64,000 nt of DNA from Mesorhizobium sp. INR15 (GCF_015500075.1 NZ_CP045499.1:248001-312000); one strand, 5' to 3'. Positions 1 through 8,916 are shown, numbered from the stretch's first letter. Made by a program: numbers and translations. The notes: a model not told the origin generated them from the letters alone.

Positions 1-2
1 AC

Positions 3-371
3 TATCCGCTGGTGCTAACGACCGGCCGCATGCTGGAACATTGGCACACCGGCGCCATGACTCGGCGCGCCGGCGTGCTCGATGCAATCGAGCCGCAAGG
101 CATCGCGGCGATGAACCCCTACGAGATCAAACGGCGCGATTTGTCGGTGGGTGATGTTATCCAGGTCGAAACCAGGCGTGGAACCATCGAGGCGATTTTG
201 AGGGCTGACCGCGAGGTGGCGGACGGAATGATTTTCATCCCTTTCTGTTTCAACGAAAGCCCGGCAAACAAGCTGACCAACCCGATGCTTGATCCTTACG
301 GCAAAATACCGGAGTTCAAATATTGCGCCGCTCGCGTCGCGCAGAAGGCTCATGCGGAGGCAGCCGAGTAA
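3..371 (+). CDS. fdhF: Formate dehydrogenase alpha subunit, C-terminal part (5' end outside window)
   Basis: The frame is open from the window edge and ends at TAA 369-371, so only about 122 C-terminal residues are present. Segments such as GRMLEHWHTGAMTRR and MIFIPFCFNESPANKLTNP are typical of the molybdopterin-dinucleotide-binding domain that closes FdhF-type formate dehydrogenases (Mo/W-bis-MGD enzymes oxidising formate to CO2). The catalytic Cys/Sec and Fe-S domains would lie upstream. A ModA-like binding protein lies just downstream on the other strand, which fits a molybdenum-enzyme context. Another molybdopterin oxidoreductase is the main alternative. Confidence 0.85.
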   Translation, partial: YPLVLTTGRMLEHWHTGAMTRRAGVLDAIEPQGIAAMNPYEIKRRDLSVGDVIQVETRRGTIEAILRADREVADGMIFIPFCFNESPANKLTNPMLDPYGKIPEFKYCAARVAQKAHAEAAE

Positions 372-774
372 TCGAACTCAGTTTGCCGACATCATCCATC
401 AACGAGCGACGGCTTGGAACATACGAGCGCCCCGTTATTGGCGCTCGTGTGTCCATTGCTTTTCGTGAAGCTTCTCATGACGGCTATGACAGGTCTCGAT
501 GATGGCGGACCAGATTACGAAAATGCACGGTTGCCCGCGCCGATAGGGAAGACAGTGCGTGACGACTATCTGCGGCAATGCTGCCGACCGCGGACGGCGT
601 TGCTACCGTGGCGACGTTCGAGCAACAGGACGCTTCTTGCACAGTCGAATTGCCTGGTAGTTCGTCCGGCCGGCGCCTCGGCAGCAGGGGTCGCGAGACT
701 GCGAAGCTCATCCGGTTCGATACCACGCCGGGTTCTGATTCGTGATTCATGGGACCGGGCGCAATCTTGCGGGC
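372..774. other. Intergenic stretch, no gene recognised
   Basis: It separates the fdhF stop from the convergent ModA-like gene. Open frames here have no recognisable similarity and no convincing ribosome binding site. No terminator-like hairpin with a T run was seen. Confidence 0.5.
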
Positions 775-1542
775 TCAGCGTCCTTGCGAGAGCGCGACCG
801 GCTGAAAGCCGAAATTTTGCAGCAGCTTCTGTCCCGCCGCCGAGATAATAAACAACGCGAAGGCCATCCCAGCCAGCGAACAGTCCTTCAGTGCGGCCAA
901 GCCATATTCCGGAACGACATTTAGATTTGCCGGAATCTTGACGATCTTGACCCCCTGTGTAGCCTCCGCCAGCCCTTTCAAGCCGGTGCGATAGCCGAGA
1001 AACACATGCACCGTTCCAGCCGCCAACGCCGCCACAATCGGGTCATAGCGTCCCGCCGCGTTTGCCATATCAGAGCCTCCGACCAGGTGCTGGGCCTTGG
1101 CGTCCAGGATGGCGAAACTGCCGTGTCTGAGTTTTTCCGCTCGTCGGAAGATTGCCCAGGCATAGTCGCCCGAGGCATCCTTTGACGGTGTCGAGGTGGC
1201 GATGCCGATGATAGGGTCAAGTAGCCGGTCGATGAAATTCACCGACGTGAATCCGGCATCGCGGTGCACGACTGCGGCCATGGTGTTGCGGGCAAAGACC
1301 ACAGGTGGCAAGGCCAGACCTTGTTCGGCAAGACGAGCCGAATGAGCGACGTTGGCGGACAGGAAGATATCTGGCCGCTCGCCCGCTTCAATGCGCTCCC
1401 GGAGCAGGCCGGCGGGGCCATGCCGCGTTTCAATTTGAACCCCGGTCATTTCAGAGAAGGCGGAAATCAAAAACGGAAGGACATACCTCAAGCTTCCCGC
1501 AGCGTAAATCAGTATCGTTGAGGGAGGTGCGGCGGATCTCAT
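775..1542 (-). CDS. ModA-like molybdate/tungstate substrate-binding protein lacking a signal peptide
   Basis: About 255 aa with the two-lobe fold of ABC periplasmic binding proteins of the ModA family: ILIYAAGSLRYVLP at the N-terminus, RPDIFLSANVAH, then GIATSTPSKDASGDYAW. ATG 1542 is preceded by GGGAG at a good distance; a TTG start at 1560 would add six residues. The protein begins directly at the mature fold with no secretion signal, which is odd for this family, so it may be cytoplasmic or truncated. It lies 66 nt downstream of the tail of an ABC ATPase on the same strand and faces fdhF, suggesting a role around molybdenum supply. The ligand is inferred. Confidence 0.75.
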   Translation of the reverse strand: MRSAAPPSTILIYAAGSLRYVLPFLISAFSEMTGVQIETRHGPAGLLRERIEAGERPDIFLSANVAHSARLAEQGLALPPVVFARNTMAAVVHRDAGFTSVNFIDRLLDPIIGIATSTPSKDASGDYAWAIFRRAEKLRHGSFAILDAKAQHLVGGSDMANAAGRYDPIVAALAAGTVHVFLGYRTGLKGLAEATQGVKIVKIPANLNVVPEYGLAALKDCSLAGMAFALFIISAAGQKLLQNFGFQPVALSQGR

Positions 1543-1608
1543 TGGTATGCACACTCCCAAAGCGATTCCTCATGGGGCACCGCCCTTCGATTTGATTCAG
1601 CATCCACA

Positions 1609-1800
1609 CTAACGCGCCATGCGCAGTCCGTCTTCATCGAGTAAGACACAGTCGGCAGAATCGAAGCCAATTTCGATTTTCTCGCCTTCACGCACCGCTG
1701 TGCCATTGATCTGGGTGTTGACACGGATTTTCGTGATGCCGCCGATATCGATCTCATAGATGGCGCTACCGCCCAAATATGGTCGATGCCGAGCGTCCAT
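1609..1800 (-). pseudogene. ABC transporter ATP-binding protein, C-terminal TOBE-domain remnant
   Basis: The 63 codons encode a beta-rich tail (GSAIYEIDIGG, then EGEKIEIGFDSADCVLLDEDG) resembling the C-terminal TOBE regulatory domain of PotA/CysA/ModC-type ATPases. The nucleotide-binding domain is absent: the frame hits a stop at 1801-1803, and the left end of an ISKra4 element begins at 1820. The gene was probably cut off during or after arrival of that element. It is in line with the ModA-like gene and may be what is left of its ATPase. Confidence 0.6.
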
Positions 1801-1880
1801 TCAAGATACTGGCCAGGCTGGGGAGCATGAGGATTTGTGGGGCATGGTTAAACGAAGTATGCCGTCCCCGTTGAATTTCG

Positions 1881-2606
1881 ATGGGATCGGCGGGTGTGAA
1901 GAGCGCAAAACGGGCAGCAAGGAAAACTGTCGGAAAGGCGGCAGCCTCGGAGGATGAGGTTTTCATCCTGCAGTTCCGCGTCTGGCTAAATAACGTGAAC
2001 CCGATGGTGTGGCGTCGGGTTCAGGTTGCCTCGACGACGACGCTGCGCGAATTTCATGGCGTCCTTCAGGTCGTGATGGGATGGGAGGGCATCCACCTTT
2101 ACCAATTCATCATTCACACGGCGCGGTACGGCTCGTGGGAGACGGGTGCCCGTTCCCCGACCATGACGCTTGGCGAATTGAAGCTGCGCAAAGGCAGCCG
2201 GTTCCTGTACGAATACGACCTCAACATTCCCTGGAAGCACGAGATCCGGCTGGAGGAGCGCCAGCCAGTCAAACCTGGCGCTCACTATCCGGCATGCAAG
2301 GGAGGAGACGGCGACTGCCCGAAGGAAGACTGCGGTGGGCCGGAAGCCTGGATGTGGCGGCAGGACAACGCCTTCGGCTACGAGACAATGAACGACCTGG
2401 AGATCACGACGGATTTTCTGCGGGAAGTCGCCGAAACGAAATCCCTTGCCGTGCTGGACGATCCAGACCACGCCGAGGAACTTCGCGCCTCGCTGGGGAG
2501 GCTGAAGGAGCGCGCAAGCTGGCTGGGAGACCGCTTCGAACGCCGGAAAACGAATGAATGCCTGCAACAGGGTGAACATCTCAACCTTATGCATCAGCAG
2601 ATGTGA
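1881..2606 (+). CDS. Plasmid pRiA4b ORF-3-like protein, passenger gene of the ISKra4 element
   Basis: 241 aa. From about residue 28 it matches the pRiA4b ORF-3 family: FRVWLNNVNPMVWRRV, the LYQF motif, FLYEYDL, and a Cys cluster (CKGGDGDCPKEDCGG) followed by GPEAWM. The biochemical role of this family is not known. It lies inside the inverted repeats, 260 nt upstream of the transposase and in the same orientation, so it is cargo or an accessory of the element. The chosen start has only a weak ribosome binding site, and the basic N-terminus could be shorter. Confidence 0.8.
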   Translation: MGSAGVKSAKRAARKTVGKAAASEDEVFILQFRVWLNNVNPMVWRRVQVASTTTLREFHGVLQVVMGWEGIHLYQFIIHTARYGSWETGARSPTMTLGELKLRKGSRFLYEYDLNIPWKHEIRLEERQPVKPGAHYPACKGGDGDCPKEDCGGPEAWMWRQDNAFGYETMNDLEITTDFLREVAETKSLAVLDDPDHAEELRASLGRLKERASWLGDRFERRKTNECLQQGEHLNLMHQQM

Positions 2607-2866
2607 GGGTTCTGGCGTCTCGATCTTTCGAAAGCAGGTCGACCGCCAGGGGGCCACATCATCACCGCGATCGGGCTGGATCTCCGTAAGCAACGCTCGT
2701 GCGGCCGGATCCGCAACCCTGATCGAATTTCCGGCGCAGGAGCACGGCGGTAACCCGTATTCGATATCACTGTTTCCAGCACGGCCGAAGAGCGCAAACG
2801 GATGTTTTGCAGGCATCAGGTTTTCCACTTCGGCCATTCTGGAAAACTCGATCTTGGAGTGATGAC

Positions 2867-4267
2867 ATGCGGGCGCGACTGGTATTGCAGATGATGGACG
2901 ACAACGGCGTGCCGCTCGCAACCGAAACGGTCGCCTATCTGGTGAAAGAGACGAAAGGGGCTGAGGACCTCGGTCTGTCGCTATCTGAGGCGAAGACCCT
3001 TCTGGCGAAGCTGCAGCAGGCGCTGGTGGAGACGCAGGTGGAATTGTGGCTCCAGGAAAACCGCGATCTTGATGGTCGCCGCCTGCGCAGCAAGGGAAGT
3101 TATCCCGTCACTTTCCACACTCTGTTCGGCGACGTGCGGCTGAAGAGCCCGCGCTATTACCTGCCCCCGATGGCCACAGGAAACGGCCCCACAACAATCT
3201 CACCTCTACGGAAACTGATCCCCGACCATATCGCGCCCGAACGCCTCTATCTGGAGACCCGATGGGCCTCGCTCGTGCCCTATGCTGCCGCAGCCGAATT
3301 GCTGGCCGACGTTCTGCCGATCACTTGCGGCGCCAATGCCACGACGGTTCGGCAGCATGCGTTGCGCTCGGCCCGCCGTATCGAGCGGGAGCTGACGGAA
3401 GAAAGAGTCTCCTTCATGCAGGATGCTTGCCCGCGCGACTGGATGAACCTCCCCATTCCGGATGGCCGCATCGTCATAGGTCTGGATGGCGGATACATCC
3501 GCGACCGCAAAGACCGGAAGAAGAACTTCGAGCTGATCGTCGGCCGCTCGCTGCCCGAAGACGGTGATCCACGCTACATTGGTTTCGTCCACGGCTACGA
3601 CCGTAAGCCGCAGCGGCGCATCCTCGATCATCTCAAAAAGCAGGGCGTGCAGGCGAATCAGGATATTACTTTCATCACAGATGGCGGCGACGAGGTCCGA
3701 TCGCTCGCCGAGATGATCGCGCCGGCCAGTGAGCACGTCCTCGACTGGTTCCATATCACCATGCGCATCACGGTCCTTCGCCAGTTCGCGCAGGGACTCG
3801 AAAATCACGACGAGCAGGCCGGACAAGACATGCTTGAAGCTCTACGCAAGATCAAATGGTATCTCTGGCACGGAAATACGTACCGGGCCCGCGACGAAAT
3901 CGCCGACTTGCAATTCGATGCGGAAGGCATCGACACAGACTATCCGAATATGCGCAAGTTCCTGACCGCTATCGGTGAGTTCCAGGTCTACATCGCCTCC
4001 AACAGTACGAGCCTGATCAATTATGGCGAGCGCTACCGGTCCGGCGAACGCATCTCCTCGGCTTTCGTCGAGGCGACCGTCAATGCCGTTATCTCCAAGC
4101 GGTTCGCCAAGAAACAGCAGATGCAATGGAGCAAAGTCGGCGCGCATCTCTTGCTGCAAACCCGCACCCAAACCCTTGACGGCTCCCTGCACTCGACCTT
4201 CCGGCAATGGTATCCAGGCATGGTCAACGACAGTCAGGAGCACAGAGTAATAGCCAGTGCCGCATGA
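2867..4267 (+). CDS. tnp: ISKra4-family transposase
   Basis: 466 aa from ATG 2867, preceded by TTGGAGTG. The protein has the ISKra4 pattern: a helical N-terminal region, FHTLFGDVRLKSPRYY near residue 80, then a DDE-type core with IVIGLDGGYIRD (first Asp), FITDGGDEVRS and VLDWFHI (second Asp region), and AFVEATVNAVISKRF near the C-terminus (Glu). It catalyses cut/paste or copy of the element. The stop lies 3 nt before the right inverted repeat. The frame is intact and the inverted repeats are well preserved, so the element may still be active. Confidence 0.92.
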   Translation: MRARLVLQMMDDNGVPLATETVAYLVKETKGAEDLGLSLSEAKTLLAKLQQALVETQVELWLQENRDLDGRRLRSKGSYPVTFHTLFGDVRLKSPRYYLPPMATGNGPTTISPLRKLIPDHIAPERLYLETRWASLVPYAAAAELLADVLPITCGANATTVRQHALRSARRIERELTEERVSFMQDACPRDWMNLPIPDGRIVIGLDGGYIRDRKDRKKNFELIVGRSLPEDGDPRYIGFVHGYDRKPQRRILDHLKKQGVQANQDITFITDGGDEVRSLAEMIAPASEHVLDWFHITMRITVLRQFAQGLENHDEQAGQDMLEALRKIKWYLWHGNTYRARDEIADLQFDAEGIDTDYPNMRKFLTAIGEFQVYIASNSTSLINYGERYRSGERISSAFVEATVNAVISKRFAKKQQMQWSKVGAHLLLQTRTQTLDGSLHSTFRQWYPGMVNDSQEHRVIASAA

Positions 4268-5370
4268 CCGCCCCACAAATCCTTATGCTCCCCTACAAGG
4301 GCGGCATTCGGTTCCACCCCTCGGTCAATCTGGGGATCATCAAGTTTCTCGGCTTCGAACAGACGTTCAAGAACGCCCTGACAGGATTGCCGATCGGCGG
4401 CGGAAAGGGCGGCGCCGACTTCAATCCACGCGACAAGTCCGACGGCGAGATCATGCGTTTCTGCCAGTCTTTCATGACCGAACTTCATCGTCACATCGGC
4501 GAATACATCGATGTTCCCGCCGGCGACATTGGCGTTGGAGGTCGCGAGATTGGCTACATGTTCGGTCAGTACAAGCGGCTGACAAACCGCTACGAGGCGG
4601 GGGTACTAACGGGCAAGGGCCTGGCCTACGGCGGCTCCCGCGCCCGCAAGGAAGCCACCGGATATGGTGCGGTCTATTTCCTGGAGCGAATGCTGGCCAC
4701 GAAGGACGAAGGCTTGGAAGGCAAGCGGGCGGTCGTCTCCGGTTCCGGAAACGTTGCCATCTACGCAATGGAGAAGCTCATCGCCTGTGGCGCCACCGTC
4801 GTGGCATGCTCGGATTCCAGCGGCTATATGGTCGATGAGAGCGGCATCGATCTCGGTCTGGTCAAGGCAATCAAGGAAGTCGGGCGCGAGCGCATTTCCG
4901 AGTATTCACGCCTCAAGGGAAGCGGTGCGCGTTACATCGACAAGGGCTCGATCTGGGACGTTCCCTGCGAGGTCGCAATCCCGTCAGCCACGCAAAACGA
5001 GCTCGACGGCAAGGATGCGCGCACTCTTGTGAAGAACGGCCTGATGGCACTCAGTGAAGGCGCCAACATGCCATGCACACCCGAGGCAGTCCAGATATTC
5101 CAGGCCGCAAATGTGCTTTTTGCTCCGGGCAAGGCCGCGAATGCAGGCGGCGTCGCTACGTCGGCTTTGGAGATGCAGCAGAACGCGTCCCGTGACAGCT
5201 GGTCGTTCGAGCGGACCGAGGAACGGCTTGCCGAAATCATGCGCGATATCCACGACACCTGCGCCCGCACGGCGGAAGAGTATGGCGCGCCCGGTAATTA
5301 TGTCCTTGGTGCCAACATCGCTGGATTTGTGCGGGTGGCGGAAGCGATGCGGGCGCTAGGAGTTATCTGA
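4264..5370 (+). pseudogene. gdhA: NADP-specific glutamate dehydrogenase, 5'-truncated by the ISKra4 element
   Basis: Similarity starts exactly at the IS boundary (PYKGGIRFHPSVNL, 4292 onward) and runs to the normal C-terminus. It includes the catalytic-lysine loop LPIGGGKGGADF, the Asp region VPAGDIGVGGREIGY and the Rossmann fold around GSGNVAIYAMEKL. About 90 N-terminal residues are missing. The enzyme family aminates 2-oxoglutarate with NADPH. The IS supplies an in-frame ATG at 4264, whose first codons encode MTAPQILM before joining the gdh frame, so a hybrid protein could be made. Without the N-terminal part of the substrate domain it is unlikely to be active. Confidence 0.85.
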
Positions 5371-5873
5371 TCGGGTGGTGGCTGCAGGCAGCGTGACGCA
5401 TGAACCTCGCCTGCTGCGGCTCGCCATGCCTGCGGCAAAGAGCGCCTTTCATTCGGCCAGGGCCGCAACTCTCGACTTTGCGAAATTTACTTCTGCGACA
5501 CCAACGATGGAATATTCATCGAATGTCCCAGCGGCATAATGTCTTTCTGTATTTGTTATTATTGCATGATAGTAATATTTCGCCTATATTGCTATCATGA
5601 TGTTTAGGTTCCGACAGAGAAAATACCTGCTTCGCGCAGGTTTGCTGGCGACCCGCTCGTAGCCCCGAGCGGGAACGGCGCTCGCGCCTTCCGCGACTCG
5701 GGGCTCACCCATCACACCCGGCCCGGCCCATCGCACTGTTCGTTCGAGCGACAGCCTTCGATCGCGCTGACAGCGCCACTAGATCCCGGTTGCGGACGGT
5801 CTTCGACCGAGCCGTACCGCGCGGCCAGAGTTTGTAGCCGCTTCCGCATCACCTCATTTTCATGGAGGACGTC
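5371..5873. other. Intergenic region with a long GC-rich hairpin
   Basis: There is no gene-like frame. An AT-rich stretch at about 5480-5610 (possible promoter DNA) is followed by the strong hairpin at 5661-5705 and then by the DUF1127 gene. Confidence 0.5.
5661..5705. other. Long near-perfect hairpin
   Basis: AGCCCCGAG (5661-5669) pairs with CTCGGGGCT (5697-5705). Inside, GGAA plus GGCGC pairs with GCGCC plus TTCC, with one bulged C and a TC loop. No T run follows on either strand, so it is not a canonical intrinsic terminator. It could be a palindromic repeat unit or a structured 5' region of the DUF1127 transcript. Confidence 0.6.
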
Positions 5874-6176
5874 ATGTCCAATCAAGAGGACAAACAAAAC
5901 CCCATCACTCCAGCGCTTGGATGGAATGGAGGTCGGATTTTTGCGTCTATAGCCCGCCATATTTTGGTCGGCCTGCGGCGATGGCAGCGCGAGAGGGCGA
6001 TTTCCGAGCTTCGGCGACTTGACGACAGAATGCTCAACGACATCGGAATCTGTCGAAACGATATCCCGCGGGTCGTCGACGGCCTGTTTTCGCGGCCCAG
6101 CAAAGCCTCAACCCCGTCAGAACCCACCGTTATGAAAATTCGCGACGATTTCGTTCAACTACGGGAAGCCGCGTGA
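5874..6176 (+). CDS. DUF1127 domain protein
   Basis: 100 aa from ATG 5874, chosen because GGAGG lies 5-9 nt upstream. The DUF1127 signature is at about residues 30-65: LVGLRRWQRERAISELRRLDDRMLNDIGICRNDI. Small DUF1127 proteins are abundant in rhizobia, and some affect RNA turnover and phosphate or carbon metabolism through RNA binding; the function of this one is not known. The C-terminal third is longer than usual and has no recognised domain. A gene for a small membrane protein follows 68 nt downstream. Confidence 0.85.
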   Translation: MSNQEDKQNPITPALGWNGGRIFASIARHILVGLRRWQRERAISELRRLDDRMLNDIGICRNDIPRVVDGLFSRPSKASTPSEPTVMKIRDDFVQLREAA

Positions 6177-6244
6177 GTAGCACGAGACTGGTCCCCCAGT
6201 CGTGCCCGCGCGACCGAACTAGAAGCAGATGAAAGGAGTAAGAC

Positions 6245-6568
6245 ATGAATTCGTCGCCATATATTTGGGATCCACATTTGTCGGGTTCCATGACCTCCAA
6301 ACCTTGGATCCCCAATCGGCAGACACCTGTTCGATATGATCCCTGTATCGCCAGATGGGCGGACGATGGAGGCCAGATGTACGATCGCTCGCATGCCTAT
6401 AACGCGGGCTACCTCGCGCCTATGCGGTCTGCTCCGTGGACAATTGGTAACGGCGCTGATCCCGCACTCTCAGGACCTTGGAGACATGCAGTGGACGATA
6501 CGATGACGAGGGCTTTTATCGCGATAAGCTTACTGGCGCTGATGATCATCGCGTTCGCGGTGCTCTGA
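6245..6568 (+). CDS. Small hypothetical protein with C-terminal membrane segment
   Basis: 107 aa, preceded by GAAAGGAG with suitable spacing. The first 85 residues are polar and rich in Pro, Tyr, Trp and Asn (IWDPHLSGS, YDRSHAYNAGY). The last 20 are a single hydrophobic helix (FIAISLLALMIIAFAVL), predicting a tail-anchored inner-membrane protein. No family was recognised. It lies in line with the DUF1127 gene and ends before a strong hairpin at 6639-6670. Confidence 0.55.
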   Translation: MNSSPYIWDPHLSGSMTSKPWIPNRQTPVRYDPCIARWADDGGQMYDRSHAYNAGYLAPMRSAPWTIGNGADPALSGPWRHAVDDTMTRAFIAISLLALMIIAFAVL

Positions 6569-6638
6569 CGGTGTCCGGTGAAGCGACGCACTATGGAGGG
6601 CGGCAAAGAAGCCGCTTCACCCCTATTAGTTTGCGTCG

Positions 6639-6670
6639 AGGGGCGGCCGCATGTGGATGCGGCCGCCCCT
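6639..6670. terminator. Perfect 13-bp hairpin between convergent genes
   Basis: AGGGGCGGCCGCA (6639-6651) and TGCGGCCGCCCCT (6658-6670) are perfect inverted repeats around a 6-nt loop. It lies between the plus-strand gene ending at 6568 and the minus-strand gene ending at 6681, where a bidirectional terminator is expected. No strong T run follows. Confidence 0.6.
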
Positions 6671-6680
6671 GCTGTGCAGT

Positions 6681-6803
6681 CTAACGCCGTTTGCCTGGCA
6701 GGGCCGACTTGACGGCAAGATCGGAAATAGACCCTGCCTGAGACGGTTTCTCCTTGATCTGCTTAGGTTTTCGTATTTCTCGATTTCCCTTTTTCTGGGC
6801 CAT
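6681..6803 (-). CDS. Very small basic protein (40 aa)
   Basis: ATG 6803 is preceded on the minus strand by GGAAGGAAAAC. The peptide is lysine/arginine rich (MAQKKGNREIRKPKQIKEKP) and ends in KSALPGKRR. Short proteins with this MA-KKGNRE-KKPK pattern are common and uncharacterised in rhizobia; that is a recollection rather than a search result. The role is unknown, and nucleic-acid binding is only a guess from charge. Confidence 0.5.
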   Translation of the reverse strand: MAQKKGNREIRKPKQIKEKPSQAGSISDLAVKSALPGKRR

Positions 6804-7446
6804 TCGTTTTCCTTCCAAGGACAAAACTTCTGGTGCGCGTCGAATGCGCGCCCGTGCCAGAAGCTTCAATTATTTGAGGGTGGTAAGGAATATCCCTGGT
6901 CAGGCGCCTTGCGAAGGCCAAACCAGGGCTAATGGCGCGCTTGAGGCCGCTTTCGGAAGGCAGGCCGATGATGAAGTTTCTTATTCACGGAAGTGAAAAT
7001 CGCCATCTCAACAGGAATGTCAAACACATATAAGTATAATTTAAATACATGCCAGCGACATAGCGTCACCTTGAAGATTTTTATCATTTTTGATAAGCTC
7101 ATGGAATGGTTATGAAGACTTTCATCAGGATCTCGAGGCTCGTCGGGAAGGGGCGCATTTCAGCTCCCGGGCAGAGACTCACACCCTGAACTCCGCACCT
7201 TAACTGCTCCGGGAGATCAAAGACCCGCGGTTCTTTCCTAGCGGTGCCTTTTGCACCGTCCTGATGGAGCTTCAAATGTTGTCTTCGCGCACGACGAGGC
7301 GAATATGCCTCACCTGCAATTCCTCCCTTACCAGGTCCTCATTGATATGCGTCGGCTGCGGTCAATCGACCCTTCCCAAGATCGCAATGCCGTGGACGTT
7401 TCCGTCCAGGCGTCATCCGTCCGGCTCATTCCGAAGCGGGGTGCCA
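6804..7446. other. Intergenic region, no gene recognised
   Basis: It contains an AT-rich patch at about 7015-7095 and a small hairpin at 7242-7258 (CGGTGC/GCACCG with a 5-nt loop). A 62-codon frame at 7264 has two CxxC pairs, but it lacks a ribosome binding site and family similarity. Confidence 0.45.
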
Positions 7447-8352
7447 CTATGAGGCGCCCTCAAATACCAGGTCACGTAGCCACAAATGGGCCGGATCAGC
7501 TTGGCTGCGTTCGTGCCAGATAAGGCGATAGTCAAATGTTGGCACAACCAATGGCAACGGAAACAAGTGCAGCCCGACGGACCTTGCGAGTGCCGTCGCG
7601 CTGCGCGATGGAAGCGTAAGGATCAGGTCGGTGATTGCGATCACGTTGGCCGCTGTCGCAAAGTACGGAAGCCACAAACCTATATGGCGGCTTAAGCCGA
7701 GTTGTTGCAAAGCGTCATCAACTACACCGGTTCGCCCGCCAAGAATACTGACCAAAGCGTGCGGGGATCCCAGAAACTCATCCAAACTCACATCGACCTT
7801 GCCTGCCAGCCGGTGCGAGGGGCCAACCAGGCAGGAGTAGCCTTCTGTATAAAGTGTTCGCGTGCGTAAAGGCAGCGGCACCGGATCATCACTGAACAGC
7901 ACCATATCCGTCCGCCCTTCGGCTAAATGCCTGAACACATCGCCAGAGAATGGAAGCACTTCCAGTGAAATTCCGGGGGCTTCTTTGGTTAGTCGCGGCA
8001 TCAGGCTTGGGAGAATGGCAAGCGCACCATAGTCGGTCGTTGAAAGGCGAAATACCCCTTCCGCCTCTTTCGGATCAAACTGCTTCGGCGACAAGAGCGC
8101 CTCTATGCTTGCGATGGTTTGCGTCAGTTGTCCGCGCAATGCCAATGCGCGGTCGGTCAGGATCATTCCTCCAGGGGCTTTGACCAACAACGGATCCCCC
8201 AACACGCGCCTGAGCCGCGCAAGTACCCGGCTTACACCGGGTTGGCTTTTGTTCAAATGCTCGGCGGTGCGGGTGGTGTTGCGGGTCTCATACAGGGACT
8301 GAAGGACGCGTAGGTCGTCCAGTTCAACATCCAGATAATTCGTTTTCTGCAT
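7447..8352 (-). CDS. LysR-family transcriptional regulator
   Basis: 301 aa, normal length. The winged helix-turn-helix is at about residues 8-67 (TRTAEHLNKSQPGVSRVLARLR). The effector-binding domain runs from about 95 to 295 (FRLSTTDYGALAILPSLMPRL), closest in style to the NodD/LinR/PcpR branch. It is divergent from the NTF2-like / hydrolase / methyltransferase genes with only about 80 nt between the start codons. By the usual LysR logic it probably controls them and itself. The inducer is unknown. Confidence 0.88.
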   Translation of the reverse strand: MQKTNYLDVELDDLRVLQSLYETRNTTRTAEHLNKSQPGVSRVLARLRRVLGDPLLVKAPGGMILTDRALALRGQLTQTIASIEALLSPKQFDPKEAEGVFRLSTTDYGALAILPSLMPRLTKEAPGISLEVLPFSGDVFRHLAEGRTDMVLFSDDPVPLPLRTRTLYTEGYSCLVGPSHRLAGKVDVSLDEFLGSPHALVSILGGRTGVVDDALQQLGLSRHIGLWLPYFATAANVIAITDLILTLPSRSATALARSVGLHLFPLPLVVPTFDYRLIWHERSQADPAHLWLRDLVFEGAS

Positions 8353-8433
8353 AACGGCAATTCACTCAATTTATTTCCAACATTACCACGCTTCGTTCAC
8401 GTTGCAAGAAATCCCACTCAAATGAGGCAAGCT

Positions 8434-8916
8434 ATGATCTTGAACACCCTGCGTATGAGCGCGTTGGCGCTGACCATAACAATGGCGGCGGTCGCAACAC
8501 CCTCACTCGCCCAGACCACCAACACTCAAACGATCAAGCTCTTCTACGACGCGATCAGCCAGGACAAACCCGATCTCCTGGACAAGGTGCTTGCCAAAAA
8601 CTGGGAAGACGTCCCGCCAAACCCCGGTCAAGGCCTTGGCCGCGACGCGATGAAACCTGTGATCGACGGGTTTCATAAGACCTTCGCCGATATGCATGTC
8701 GTCAACGACCAGATCATCGACGCTGGGAAATTTGTGATCGTCCGGTCGACCATCTCCGGCACGCAGGTTGGCCCGTTTGCCGGTTTCAAGGCGAAAAATC
8801 AGCCTTTCAAGGTCATGGCCGTCGATATCCATGAGTTTGAGGATGGAAAGGTAGTCAGGACCTGGCATGTCGAAGACTGGTTAGGTGGCTTGTTCCAGAT
8901 GGGCGCGTTCCAGTGA
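8434..8916 (+). CDS. Exported SnoaL/NTF2-like protein
   Basis: 160 aa. ATG 8434 is preferred over 8422 because GAGG lies 7 nt upstream. The N-terminus is a clear signal peptide (MSALALTITMAAVATPSLAQ, cleavage after AQ). The mature part is a SnoaL-like cone-shaped barrel: IKLFYDAISQDKPDLLDKVL, the DGFHKTFADMHV block and EDGKVVRTWHVEDW near the end. Members act as cyclases, isomerases or ligand-binding proteins; the substrate here is unknown. It is first in a three-gene run under the divergent LysR regulator. Confidence 0.8.
   Translation: MILNTLRMSALALTITMAAVATPSLAQTTNTQTIKLFYDAISQDKPDLLDKVLAKNWEDVPPNPGQGLGRDAMKPVIDGFHKTFADMHVVNDQIIDAGKFVIVRSTISGTQVGPFAGFKAKNQPFKVMAVDIHEFEDGKVVRTWHVEDWLGGLFQMGAFQ

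Larger units (their letters stand above)
1820..4293 (+). mobile_element. ISKra4-family insertion sequence, complete, 2474 bp
   Basis: Terminal inverted repeats of 24 bp lie at 1820-1843 (starts GGGGAGCATGAGG) and 4270-4293; they match at 23 of 24 positions. The element holds a pRiA4b ORF-3-like passenger gene and an ISKra4 transposase in the same direction. The right repeat directly abuts glutamate dehydrogenase codons, and the left repeat lies next to an unrelated truncated ABC ATPase. The flanks do not belong to one gene and no target duplication is seen, so the insertion was followed by deletion or rearrangement. Confidence 0.88.

Noticed and set aside
1986..2921. 311-codon minus-strand frame across the ISKra4 passenger gene
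   Set aside because: Opposite a recognised pRiA4b ORF-3 gene. The part at 2620-2830 looked somewhat protein-like but has no known motif.
7264..7452. 62-codon frame with two CxxC motifs suggesting a zinc ribbon
   Set aside because: No ribosome binding site; spacing and flanking residues do not fit a known ribbon family.
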